Below, in pieces: positions 8,752 through 19,387 of a stretch of DNA of 64,000 nt. Below the pieces are notes generated by a model. That model had not been told where the DNA came from. It did not search any database and saw only the letters and a list, made by a program, of their open reading frames with translations. The DNA comes from Dyadobacter tibetensis Y620-1. GTDB lineage: Bacteria > Bacteroidota > Bacteroidia > Cytophagales > Spirosomataceae. Each line of letters begins with the position of its first letter. The stretch's first letter is position 1. A program made the position numbers and the translations under genes. The stretch is from NCBI RefSeq assembly GCF_000566685.1, contig NZ_AZQN01000001.1, forward strand, positions 434,001 to 498,000, read 5' to 3'.

Positions 8752-10470
8752 TTACCAAAATATTTTATAACTGGCATCTCCGACCAGTGGAATGATTAGC
8801 TCCTGACCATCCATGTTCTTTCTTATCACGGGCTTAATTGGCTTTTTAATTTCAATGTAATATTGACCATCAATTTGATATAGCCCTTTTTCTACTTCAA
8901 TAATATTCTTGGATTGAGCTAGTAACACATACAGAGGGTTAGATCGTGTGGTAGAGCTGGTAATCGTTCTAAAAAGTCCATCCCCACGGCTAATAATCTG
9001 GTCAGTAACCGGGTGACCGGCTACGCTATAGCGAAACCGTGGATTTCCCGATGCGTCCAAATGGTATCCCAGAAAACGGATATCAGAAGAGTCGGGCCAT
9101 ACACTGTTATCGTCCTTAAGATTCGCCACAGAACTTTTTCCGGAAAGCAATACCTTCATTCCAGCAGGCTCCAAAAGTTGAGGCTCACCTCTCTCATACC
9201 ACATTTCTGTTACATTGGCAAAGGGGCCCTTCCATGCTTGTAATAATGCTCCACGGTCTAGGTCTATGCTATAATTCCAACCCTGAGGGCCACCAACAGA
9301 AATGCATTTTGTTCTTTTTGCCTTTTCTTCAGGCAATAATATAAATGACCGAATCATCTCAGGTCTTTCACCAGGATTAACCTCCATATAGGGTTTAGGA
9401 GCTGGCTGAGGAAGGGAGGATAATGCCGTTAGTGGGTAACTTCTGATACCTGCTTTGCGTACTTCCAAGCCCAGGGCAGGGCCACGCCATGGAAAGCGGG
9501 CATAGTAAAGTTTAAAATCGTGCATTCCTGTACTTAAGTCAACTGTTCCAGTTACTACATCCTGAGACGAGCTAGCCTGGGAATTAATCACAGGCTTGCC
9601 ATCAATTTCCAGACGGAAAGCAGGTCCATTATAGCGGGAGGAAAATGTATATTCCCCTGCATCGGTCACCTGCATTTTTCCGGAATAATTGAGGTGGAAA
9701 TTCTTTAAACCCGATGCAACCTCTTGGGTCAATATCTGAGTTTTACCTTCCTTCTCCAGTTTTTCTCGGCTTGGTGAATCCCAGTTGTCGCCGTATACCT
9801 GATAGGAGAGCTCCAGAAGTGATAGTGTCTGCTTGTCTACCAATAATTGATAACCCATGTTTCTGAAGGCTATGGTCCCAGTATGTACCTCAAAGCCGAT
9901 TGGACCTGTTTCATCTTCAGTTTTATGGGGAATATAAACCGCTTCGGAAACCATTACCCCATTAATCTTTAGGGTGTTGATTCGGGAGGTATTAGGGAGG
10001 TTGTCCAGATTGGCATCATAAGTAAGTTCGAGCTTTTGCCAAAGTCCTGGCGCTTTTGCTGCGTTCTGAGTGGGGAAGATACTGCTAAACCCAATGGTAG
10101 TTGCGGCTATTTGATTCTGCAGATAACTATCTGACAATAAAATGGTTGCACCTCCCGGTAGGGTAAGGGTGCCTTGGGCCCCAGGTGAAAGCATAAATTC
10201 GAACTCCAGACTTAAATCACTAGCCTGAAGCTTCGTATTCAGTGCCTTGCCTGGGCTACCGATTAGCGTACCACTGCCATTGATAAGTTTTACCTTGGCC
10301 CCATTCTTGGGTAAAACGGACATATCTTGCTTAATAGACCAGTTGGCCGGTGCCTGCTGAAAAGCACCTAAGTCTGTCAGATTTAATGGAATGTAACGCT
10401 CGCCTTGACCCAGGGCCACCAGCGGACCGGCTAAGAGCAGGCAGGATAGATTTTTAAAGATTGAATGCAT
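8752..10470 (-). CDS. Exported PA14-domain protein with LamG/DUF1080-like N-terminus
   Basis: The 572-residue protein starts with a signal peptide (to about residue 22, LVALGQ). Residues about 25-215 form a concanavalin/3-keto-disaccharide-hydrolase-like beta-sandwich (LEFEFMLSPGAQGTL, GLWQKLELTYD, GPIGFEVHTG). Residues about 240-355 are a PA14 domain (YSGKMQVTDAGEYTF, PAFRLEIDGKPV, GMHDFKLYYARF), usually carbohydrate binding. The remaining ~200 residues (GWNYSIDLDRGALLQAWKG, FANVTEMWYERGEPQ) resemble a domain often attached to propeller/cytochrome proteins of Bacteroidota and Planctomycetota. No catalytic residue set is evident. Its position ahead of the propeller-cupredoxin gene suggests it presents or binds the same sugar substrate; this is inference. 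Confidence 0.7.
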   Translation of the reverse strand: MHSIFKNLSCLLLAGPLVALGQGERYIPLNLTDLGAFQQAPANWSIKQDMSVLPKNGAKVKLINGSGTLIGSPGKALNTKLQASDLSLEFEFMLSPGAQGTLTLPGGATILLSDSYLQNQIAATTIGFSSIFPTQNAAKAPGLWQKLELTYDANLDNLPNTSRINTLKINGVMVSEAVYIPHKTEDETGPIGFEVHTGTIAFRNMGYQLLVDKQTLSLLELSYQVYGDNWDSPSREKLEKEGKTQILTQEVASGLKNFHLNYSGKMQVTDAGEYTFSSRYNGPAFRLEIDGKPVINSQASSSQDVVTGTVDLSTGMHDFKLYYARFPWRGPALGLEVRKAGIRSYPLTALSSLPQPAPKPYMEVNPGERPEMIRSFILLPEEKAKRTKCISVGGPQGWNYSIDLDRGALLQAWKGPFANVTEMWYERGEPQLLEPAGMKVLLSGKSSVANLKDDNSVWPDSSDIRFLGYHLDASGNPRFRYSVAGHPVTDQIISRGDGLFRTITSSTTRSNPLYVLLAQSKNIIEVEKGLYQIDGQYYIEIKKPIKPVIRKNMDGQELIIPLVGDASYKIFW

Positions 10471-10640
10471 TTTGTATATTAAGTGTACTGTTTACATTTA
10501 AAGACGAAATAAGTCAAATATTTACTTAAATATCCAATAAAATGTCGGATATCTTCTGTGATTTATTTGAAATCTACAGATCATTCTAATCTAACTATCC
10601 ATTATTGGTTTAGCAAATACCATTTGACTGAGGCTTACAT

Positions 10641-10670
10641 AAAAAAATCCGCTCCATTATAGAGCGGATT
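10641..10670 (-). terminator. Terminator of polA
   Basis: Stem 10646-10654 / 10662-10670 (AATCCGCTC with GAGCGGATT). On the minus strand it ends in a T-run formed by the A-run at 10641-10647. It lies 31 bases after the polA stop codon. Confidence 0.85.
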
Positions 10671-10700
10671 CCAAGTAATAATCTTTCTTAATATTTTCTA

Positions 10701-13565
10701 TTAATGAGCTTCCAACCAATTGCTGCCGATGCCTATTCCCGTCTCCATCTTTACGGGAAGGGGGATGGCCATTCGCATCAGTTCGTCGACCTTACCTTTA
10801 AGCAAATCGATCTCATCTAGATGCACTTCAAATACGAGTTCATCATGAACCTGCAAAATCATTCGCGATTTTAGTTTTTCCGTCCGCAGGAATTGCTGAA
10901 TCTGAATCATGGCCACCTTAATCATATCAGCGGCCGAACCTTGAATCGGTGCATTGATGGCATTTCTTTCCGCATATCCTCGGTTAGTAGCATTACGGGA
11001 GTTAATATCGGCTAAATAGCGACGGCGACCTAAGATTGTTTCTACATAGCCATGCTCCCTGGCTTGATTGATAATGCGATCCATATAGGCTTTGACCGCT
11101 GGGAATTCTTCAAAATACGCATCGATGATAGAGGCGGCTTCTGAGCGGGGGATGGCCAGTCGCTGGCTAAGTCCAAAAGCAGAAATACCATATATAATTC
11201 CAAAATTCACCATTTTAGCCTTTCTTCGCATATCGCTAGTAACCTCTTCTAGACTTACTTTAAAGACCTTGCTGGCTGTAGTGGCATGGATATCTCGGCC
11301 TTGATTAAAGGCTTCAATCATACTAGCATCTTCGCTAAAAGCCGCCATAATACGCAGCTCTATTTGCGAATAATCGGCCGAAAGGATTTGATATTGTTCA
11401 TTTGACGAGATAAATGCCTTTCTGATCTCTCTACCCCTTACAGTACGGATGGGAATATTTTGAAGGTTAGGATTAGTAGAGCTCAATCGACCCGTGGCGG
11501 CAACAGCCTGATTGTAGGAGGTATGAATTCGACCTGTTCTCTGATTCACCAGAGCGGGCAGAGCATCCACATAGGTCGATTTTAGCTTTTGTAGTTCGCG
11601 GTAATCCAGTATTTTACGAGCTATCTCATGTTCGGTTTCAAGGTCCGATAGTATATCTTCCCCGGTAGCGTACTGTCCCGTTTTAGTTTTTTTGGGCTTA
11701 GCGACGAGTTTCATTTTATCGAAAAGAACCTCGCCAAGCTGCTTAGGGGAGTTTATATTGAAGCTAACACCAGCAGCTTCAAATATCTCGGATTCCGCTG
11801 CCTTCAAATCTTCCTCCAGCGTTTTAGACATATCAGCCAATGCAGTCAGGTCAACCCGAACCCCACAATATTCCATTTCGGCTAATACCTCTAATAAAGG
11901 CATTTCTACATCTTGGAATAGTTTATGAGCATTAAATTTTGGAAGCTCTTTTTCAAATACTTGATAGAGCTGGTAGGTAATATCTGCATCTTCCCCTGCA
12001 TACTGACTAATCTCCTGAAGCGGAACATCCCGCATATTGCCTTGTTTTACTCCTTTTTTGCCAATTAGTTCAGTAATTGAAACAGGAGTGTAATGCAAAT
12101 AGGTCTCGGCTAGAATATCCATGCCGTGGCGTTTATCTGGCTCCAACAAATAATGTGCGAGCATTGTATCGAAGAGCGCTCCCTTTACTTCAAGACCGTA
12201 TGTCTTTAAAACCAGGATATCAAATTTGATATTCTGACCAATTTTACCTATTTGATCATTTTCAAATACTGGTTTAAAAATGGAAAGTATGCGTTTTGCT
12301 TCGACTCTGTCGGCAGGAACAGGTATATAAAAAGCCTCACCAGCCTGATAGCTAAATGACATTCCTACCAGTTCCGCATCCTGTGTTTCTAAGGAAGTGG
12401 TTTCCGTATCAAAACAAAATCTCACCTGTAAACTTAAATAATGGGCCAGGCTCTCCATTAATTCATCTGTGTCAACGGTATGATAGCGATGCGCAGTCCC
12501 CTCAATGGTTTTGAGAGGGCCATGCTCGGTTTCAGACTGTGATTCCGAAGGTATAGTTGGAAGCGTTGAATGGGGGAGTGTTGCTTCCTTGGGCGCTCCG
12601 CTTTCCGCAGGGCCACCAAAGAGATCCAGTTGCCCTTTTTTCTCTGCTGCCATCTGCTTTTGAGTAGGGGGTGGCAAGGTGGTTTGCCCTCCAAGCACAC
12701 GATTCTTTAGGGTTTTGAATTCTAATTCATCAAACAGAGCGATTATTTTGGCACTATCTGGATCGCAGACTGTGAGGTCTTCGGCATCAAAGGGGACGGG
12801 AACCTTGGTATCAATGGTCGCCAATTGCTTACTCAGCAGGGCCTGTTCTTTATTTTCCCTGACCTTTTCTCCTAACTTTCCTTTGATTTCGTGCGCATTT
12901 TCCAGAATGGACTCCACACTTCCATACTGTTGAATAAGTTTTTGGGCTGTTTTTTCACCCACTCCCGGAATACCTGGAATATTGTCTACGGCATCGCCCA
13001 TCAAGCCCAGTATATCAACTACCTGATCGATCCTTTCAATTTTCCATCGCTCCAGAACCTCGTTGACTCCTAGAACTTCGGCTGGTTTGCCCATAAAGGC
13101 CGGTTTGTAGATATGAACATACTTTTCTACCAACTGTCCATAATCCTTATCGGGGGTCATCATATAAACCTCAAACCCTTCCCTTGAAGCTTCTTTAGCA
13201 ATGGTACCTATAATATCGTCTGCCTCAAAACCATCTAAAATCAGGATAGGGATACACATAGCTTCCAATAATTGCTTGACAATTGGGATGGCAACTGTTA
13301 TATCTTCCGGTTGCGCTTCGCGCTGGGCTTTATAAGCTTCGTACTGTACATGTCGGAAAGTAGGTGCAGAAGTATCAAATGCCACGCCTATATGGGTTGG
13401 TTTCTCCTTTTGCAGAACTTCTAAAAGAGTATTAGTAAAACCAAATACTGCACTGGTATTTAGTCCTTTGGAAGTGATACGGGGAGCCTTGATGAAAGCA
13501 AAGTGGGCACGATAAATGAGTGCCATTGCGTCAAGCAGGAAGAGCTTGTTTGCGGGTCTGTCCAT
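10701..13565 (-). CDS. polA: DNA polymerase I
   Basis: The 954-residue protein has the three domains in order: 5'-3' exonuclease (about 1-290, LFLLDAMALIYRAHFAF, helix-hairpin-helix GIPGVGEKTAQKLI), 3'-5' exonuclease (about 360-545, with an intact FDTETTSLE), and family A polymerase (about 560-954). Motif A is SADYSQIELR, motif B RRKAKMVNFGIIYGIS and motif C LQVHDELVFE. All key residues look intact, so proofreading should be active. It fills gaps and removes RNA primers during replication and repair. A linker at about 300-350 is low in complexity, as is usual. It is transcribed alone, with its own -7 box and terminator. Confidence 0.97.
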   Translation of the reverse strand: MDRPANKLFLLDAMALIYRAHFAFIKAPRITSKGLNTSAVFGFTNTLLEVLQKEKPTHIGVAFDTSAPTFRHVQYEAYKAQREAQPEDITVAIPIVKQLLEAMCIPILILDGFEADDIIGTIAKEASREGFEVYMMTPDKDYGQLVEKYVHIYKPAFMGKPAEVLGVNEVLERWKIERIDQVVDILGLMGDAVDNIPGIPGVGEKTAQKLIQQYGSVESILENAHEIKGKLGEKVRENKEQALLSKQLATIDTKVPVPFDAEDLTVCDPDSAKIIALFDELEFKTLKNRVLGGQTTLPPPTQKQMAAEKKGQLDLFGGPAESGAPKEATLPHSTLPTIPSESQSETEHGPLKTIEGTAHRYHTVDTDELMESLAHYLSLQVRFCFDTETTSLETQDAELVGMSFSYQAGEAFYIPVPADRVEAKRILSIFKPVFENDQIGKIGQNIKFDILVLKTYGLEVKGALFDTMLAHYLLEPDKRHGMDILAETYLHYTPVSITELIGKKGVKQGNMRDVPLQEISQYAGEDADITYQLYQVFEKELPKFNAHKLFQDVEMPLLEVLAEMEYCGVRVDLTALADMSKTLEEDLKAAESEIFEAAGVSFNINSPKQLGEVLFDKMKLVAKPKKTKTGQYATGEDILSDLETEHEIARKILDYRELQKLKSTYVDALPALVNQRTGRIHTSYNQAVAATGRLSSTNPNLQNIPIRTVRGREIRKAFISSNEQYQILSADYSQIELRIMAAFSEDASMIEAFNQGRDIHATTASKVFKVSLEEVTSDMRRKAKMVNFGIIYGISAFGLSQRLAIPRSEAASIIDAYFEEFPAVKAYMDRIINQAREHGYVETILGRRRYLADINSRNATNRGYAERNAINAPIQGSAADMIKVAMIQIQQFLRTEKLKSRMILQVHDELVFEVHLDEIDLLKGKVDELMRMAIPLPVKMETGIGIGSNWLEAH

Positions 13566-13588
13566 TTTCTGTTTCGTCTATTAAGTCC

Positions 13589-13596
13589 CAAATATA
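13589..13596 (-). promoter_or_regulatory. -7 element of polA (TATATTTG)
   Basis: On the minus strand, TATATTTG matches the Bacteroidota TAnnTTTG box and lies 24 bases before the polA start, implying a leader of about 17 bases. No good -33 box is seen at the usual distance. Confidence 0.5.
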
Positions 13597-14249
13597 GGGT
13601 TTGTTTATTGTTTGTCATGAAGTGTTGGTTGGATATCTCTACTCTGCCCGATCTATTCTTAAGGTATGTTTAATAGATAGACCAGAGTGCTACGGTAAAT
13701 TAGATTAGTAAGTATAAAAAGTACTTTAAGTATTATATGAACCATAAGTTTAGTACTTATTACTATAGCAACACGTTTTATAAGTATAATATGTATTGAT
13801 ATATTAATAAGTATAATTTGCTATATACGCTTTATATGAATTCAGATTTGAGGCTTTCTTATGAATTATACCTATGAATGAAAAGGAGCATTGGGTTCTG
13901 GTTAGGCCAAATAAACTTATAATAGTATAATACTTATAAAAAGTAAATAATGTATGATCAATTAGCTGATCGTTTTGATGATAAGAATATATATTAAACG
14001 TATTAAAAGTATATAATATATAGATATGATGTAAAGGTCATATTATGAGATGATTACAGAGAATAAGTATCCTGTATGTACCATACGTATATTACTTTTT
14101 ATATAAATGATAAGTATTAAAAGTATAGTAATAATAAAATAAAAAATATGTTATAAAAGAAACAAATAAAAAAGAACATATTAAAAGTAATAAAAGGTAA
14201 TAATTTCTGATAATTCATTATAAAAGAGTCTGGTTTGTGAGCAATTTGA

Positions 14250-14257
14250 TAGATTTG
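14250..14257 (+). promoter_or_regulatory. -7 element of the oligopeptidase gene (TAGATTTG)
   Basis: An exact TAnnTTTG box ends 25 bases before the TTG at 14283. The predicted transcript start, near 14264, still lies upstream of that TTG, so the TTG start is possible. No clear -33 box. Confidence 0.45.
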
Positions 14258-14282
14258 CAATTAAAATCTTAAATTTTATACC

Positions 14283-16370
14283 TTGAAAAAAACGATAATA
14301 TGGCCACAGATAAGCCCACCTATGGCCAATAAGAAGGACTACGATTCAGGCTACCATGGAGATATTAGAAATGATGAGTACTACTGGATGGCCGATTTCT
14401 TTAGGAAGGGGCCCGACAGCACCGAGGTTATTACTTACTTGGAAGCAGAGAATGACTATACGGAAGCCATGATGGCGGATACGAAATCATGGCAGGACAC
14501 GCTTTTTAAGGAGATGAAAGGAAGAATAAAGGAGAAGGATGAATCTGTACCGGTATTTAAAAATGGGTATTACTATTATGTCCGGAGTGAGGAAGGTCAG
14601 CAGTATTTTAAATATTGCCGCAAACAGGGGAGTCTGGAGGCAGAGGAAGAGCTTTTGTTGGATGTGGATCAAATGGCACTGGGGCATTCCTATTATTCGG
14701 TATCTGGTTTCAATGTGAGTCCCGACAATGAGTTGCTGGCTTTCGGAGTCGATGCTCAATCGCGGAGGGAATACACTTTATATATCAAAAATTTAAGAAC
14801 GGGAGAAATGTATCCAGAGGCTATTTTTCCTACTTCTGGCGATTCAGTTTGGGCAAATGATAGTAAAACATTGTTCTATACCGAAAAAAATCAGCAGACC
14901 TTACTGAGTGAAAAAATAAAATCCCATGTGCTTGGAGATAATCCTGCAGCCGATCGGGTTGTATATCATGAAAAAGATCCAAGCAATTATATTGGCGTTG
15001 GCAAGAGTCGTTCTGAACAATTTATTTTCATTGCCTCGTCAGCAACCTTGTCCTCGGAATATCGCTACTTAAATGCCGATACACCAGAAGCACCTTTCGA
15101 GTTATTTCAGGAACGGATGCCAGAGGTATTATACGAAGTAGATCATTATGAAGATCAGTTTTTGATCCTGACAAACCTGAAGGCTCAAAATTTCAGACTG
15201 ATGTCCACTCCACTCAATCAGACAGGTGTGAGCAGCTGGAGCGAACTCATTGCCCATCGTCCCGATGTTCTGATAGAAGAAATCGATGTATTTAAGGACT
15301 ACTGGATTTTAAGTGAGCGCAAGAATGGGTTAGTCCAGCTTAGAGTTCGAGAGCTTAAGTCCAACACGGAACATTATGTAGACTTTGGCGAACCTGCATA
15401 TACGGCGTACCTAGGGGCAAATCCGGATTACAATGCCTCGCAGGTGCGCTATATTTATACCTCATTAACGACTCCAAGCTCTGTTTATGACTATGATATA
15501 ATTAGCCGGGAGCGATATTTAATTAAGCAGCAGGAAGTGATCGGGGGATATGACCCCACCTTATATGTAACAGAACGGCTGATTGCGTCTTCGTCAGATG
15601 GTACTGAGGTGCCCATTTCCATTGTATATCGGCTAGGTTTTAAAAAGGACGGCCATTCCCCATTATTACTTTATGGTTATGGCTCTTACGGCCATAGTCT
15701 GGACGCTAGTTTTAGTTCTAATCGCCTTTCATTATTAGACCGAGGCTTTGCCTTTGCCATTGCACACGTTCGGGGAGGACAGGAAATGGGGCGACAGTGG
15801 TATGAATCGGGAAGGCTCTTCCAGAAACGCAACACCTTTACGGATTTCATAGCCTGCGCCGAATATCTAATTCAGGAAGGATATTCCTCACCTGCTCATC
15901 TGTATGCTGAGGGAGGTAGTGCCGGAGGCTTGTTAATTGGTGCGGTGGCCAATATGCGCCCCGAATTATGGAATGGCTTGATTGCGGATGTGCCCTTCGT
16001 GGATGTGGTGACTACGATGCTCGACGAAAGTATACCACTTACCACGAATGAATTTGATGAATGGGGAAATCCAAAAGACCCGGAGGCCTATACGTATATG
16101 AAAAGTTATTCACCCTACGATAATGTGAAGGCCCAGGACTATCCTCATATGCTAATAACTACAGGACTTCACGATAGCCAGGTACAATATTTTGAGCCTG
16201 CAAAGTGGGTGGCCCGACTTAGAACCTTGAAAACAGATAGGCATGTATTATTGCTTAAAACTAATATGGAAGCAGGGCATGGTGGGGCCTCAGGACGGTT
16301 CGACTATCTCAAAGAGATCGCCTTACAGTATGCATTTCTCTTTAAACTTGAAAATAAGTCCATTTCGTAA
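14283..16370 (+). CDS. ptrB: Oligopeptidase B (prolyl oligopeptidase family, S9A)
   Basis: The 695-residue serine peptidase has an N-terminal seven-bladed propeller (about 70-410) and a C-terminal alpha/beta-hydrolase domain. The catalytic triad is visible: Ser546 in GGSAGG, Asp631 in GLHDSQV and His666 in EAGHGG. The N-terminal HGDIRNDEYYWM segment and the acidic pocket region fit oligopeptidase B, which cuts short peptides after Arg/Lys in the cytoplasm; no signal peptide is present. The chosen start is a TTG with good promoter spacing. ATG at 14322 (MANKKDYDSGYHG) is the alternative and would cost 13 residues ahead of the conserved part. Transcribed alone. Confidence 0.9.
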   Translation: MKKTIIWPQISPPMANKKDYDSGYHGDIRNDEYYWMADFFRKGPDSTEVITYLEAENDYTEAMMADTKSWQDTLFKEMKGRIKEKDESVPVFKNGYYYYVRSEEGQQYFKYCRKQGSLEAEEELLLDVDQMALGHSYYSVSGFNVSPDNELLAFGVDAQSRREYTLYIKNLRTGEMYPEAIFPTSGDSVWANDSKTLFYTEKNQQTLLSEKIKSHVLGDNPAADRVVYHEKDPSNYIGVGKSRSEQFIFIASSATLSSEYRYLNADTPEAPFELFQERMPEVLYEVDHYEDQFLILTNLKAQNFRLMSTPLNQTGVSSWSELIAHRPDVLIEEIDVFKDYWILSERKNGLVQLRVRELKSNTEHYVDFGEPAYTAYLGANPDYNASQVRYIYTSLTTPSSVYDYDIISRERYLIKQQEVIGGYDPTLYVTERLIASSSDGTEVPISIVYRLGFKKDGHSPLLLYGYGSYGHSLDASFSSNRLSLLDRGFAFAIAHVRGGQEMGRQWYESGRLFQKRNTFTDFIACAEYLIQEGYSSPAHLYAEGGSAGGLLIGAVANMRPELWNGLIADVPFVDVVTTMLDESIPLTTNEFDEWGNPKDPEAYTYMKSYSPYDNVKAQDYPHMLITTGLHDSQVQYFEPAKWVARLRTLKTDRHVLLLKTNMEAGHGGASGRFDYLKEIALQYAFLFKLENKSIS

Positions 16371-16675
16371 TAATAGTGCATACTAAAAGCTATATACTTT
16401 TAAAAAATATAAAATATATTAGATGTAAAATTACTAAGTTACTTATAATCAGCAAAGTATAATTTTCAGTGGCTCAGTGAATCAGATTAAATGCGCTAAA
16501 TAGATGATATGTCTTATACATTCAAATAGTATAAAAAGTATTATATAAACTTTCCATATTAATCATAAAGATCATTCCTGACTTTTTGTATTAATTAAAA
16601 GAATAAAAAAAACGCCGGATCAGCGATCCGGCGTTTTTCAATAATTATTCAGTTATTAACAGCAGGTAAATGCCA
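16371..16675. other. AT-rich convergent intergenic region
   Basis: No gene. It contains one copy of TATAAAAAGTA (16530-16540), a related ACTAAAAGC/TACTTTTAAAA segment near 16380-16410, and a bidirectional terminator at its right end. Confidence 0.6.
16605..16638. terminator. Bidirectional terminator between oligopeptidase B and metY
   Basis: A perfect 11-bp stem (16611-16621 with 16625-16635, AACGCCGGATC) around a 3-base loop, with an A-run to the left and a T-run to the right. It serves both converging genes. Confidence 0.9.
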
Positions 16676-18311
<1,636 letters not shown>

Positions 18312-19256
18312 TTAAAGTCTGGCCTCAATTTGGCCCAGGACAAGCCTTACCTGCTCCTTTAATTCCTCAGGTTCTATTATAGTTGCGTTCATTCCTAACA
18401 TCAGGTACCATCGGCCAAACTCTTTGATATCGGGGGTTAAGAATGTCATCTGAAACTTATCCGCTATGAGCTGTTCCGAAATAAAACCATAATAATATTT
18501 CCGATCCATAATATAATTGGCGACGTGCTTCTCGACCTGTAAGACGACCTTGGTGAGTTTATTTCCAGACATGCTATGTCTCTTTAAAAACTCGGCCAGG
18601 GGAGCGTGCTGGAGGTCGAAATGCTGATCGGTAGCTTTGGCCTGCTGTATACGATCGGCTCTGAAATTACGGTATTCTCCTCGTAAATGGCAGTAGGCGA
18701 TGGTATACCACCTATTATTTTCATGGTATATGCCCACAGGTTCTATCTTCCGCTCCGTAGATACATCTGTACTTATAGCCCAGTAGATTATTTGAAGTAC
18801 TTTTTTTTCATGAATACTTTCCAAAATGGGATCTAAGAAGCTGGTTTTTTGGGAATGTTTAGGTTCTTGAAAGTTGTTAACCATCACGTGCTCGGCAAGG
18901 TTTTCTATCATATCTTTTTCCTGGCCCTTAAGTACTGCCTTGATCTTGAACATGGCAGAGCGATAGTTGTCCCCAATTGCCGAATCGGTAAACTTTTCGA
19001 CTAATTTTTCGGCAGCGATAAAACTTCGGGCTTCCTCGCGGGTGAACATTACTGGGGGTAGTCTGTAACCTTCTAATAGGGAGTATCCTATCCCGGCTTC
19101 GCTAACTAGTGGCACCCCGGCTTCTGCCAAAGAGTTCATATCCCGGTAAACGGTGCGTAAACTTATATCGAATCGATCAGCAAGCTCCTGGGCCTTCACA
19201 ATCTTTTTAGACTGAAGTTGAATCAGAATGGCCGTTATTCTGTCAAAGCGATTCAT
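18312..19256 (-). CDS. YafY-type transcriptional regulator (HTH_11 plus WYL domain)
   Basis: The 314-residue protein has an N-terminal winged helix (about 1-60, VKAQELADRFDISLRTVYRD) and a WYL domain (about 140-225, with IEPVGIYHENNRWYTIAYC and YRNFRADRI), followed by a C-terminal WCX-like extension. WYL domains bind nucleic acid or nucleotide ligands and such proteins regulate diverse genes, including stress and defence genes; the target here is unknown. No operon partner is seen. Three ATTGGG/CCCAAT half-sites in the 90 bases before its start could be its own operator (inference). Confidence 0.85.
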   Translation of the reverse strand: MNRFDRITAILIQLQSKKIVKAQELADRFDISLRTVYRDMNSLAEAGVPLVSEAGIGYSLLEGYRLPPVMFTREEARSFIAAEKLVEKFTDSAIGDNYRSAMFKIKAVLKGQEKDMIENLAEHVMVNNFQEPKHSQKTSFLDPILESIHEKKVLQIIYWAISTDVSTERKIEPVGIYHENNRWYTIAYCHLRGEYRNFRADRIQQAKATDQHFDLQHAPLAEFLKRHSMSGNKLTKVVLQVEKHVANYIMDRKYYYGFISEQLIADKFQMTFLTPDIKEFGRWYLMLGMNATIIEPEELKEQVRLVLGQIEARL

Positions 19257-19278
19257 TTTAATTTCTAATGCTGACTAT

Positions 19279-19331
19279 ATTGGGAAATATTAAAGCCCAA
19301 TATACAGTTTTTGACAGTATGATTGGGCTTT
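19279..19331 (-). promoter_or_regulatory. Inverted repeats upstream of the WYL regulator
   Basis: ATTGGG (19279-19284), CCCAAT (19296-19301) and ATTGGG (19322-19327) alternate in orientation. The last two are part of a 10-bp stem AAAGCCCAAT/ATTGGGCTTT. It may be an operator for the regulator or a weak terminator of the DUF2147 gene; sequence does not decide. Confidence 0.35.
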
Positions 19332-19387
19332 TCTGAAGTCAGAATTTTCGATTTTGTCTTGCCTAACAGGATACGGGGCTGACAAAA

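Larger units (their letters stand above)
13566..14282. other. AT-rich divergent intergenic region with repeated AAAAGTAT-type motifs
   Basis: About 720 bases without a gene between polA and the oligopeptidase gene. It contains TATAAAAAGTA at 13713-13723, 13935-13945 and, on the minus strand, 14093-14103, plus TATTAAAAGTA-type variants at about 14001, 14114 and 14180. Promoter boxes lie at both ends. No RNA gene is recognised. Confidence 0.6.
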
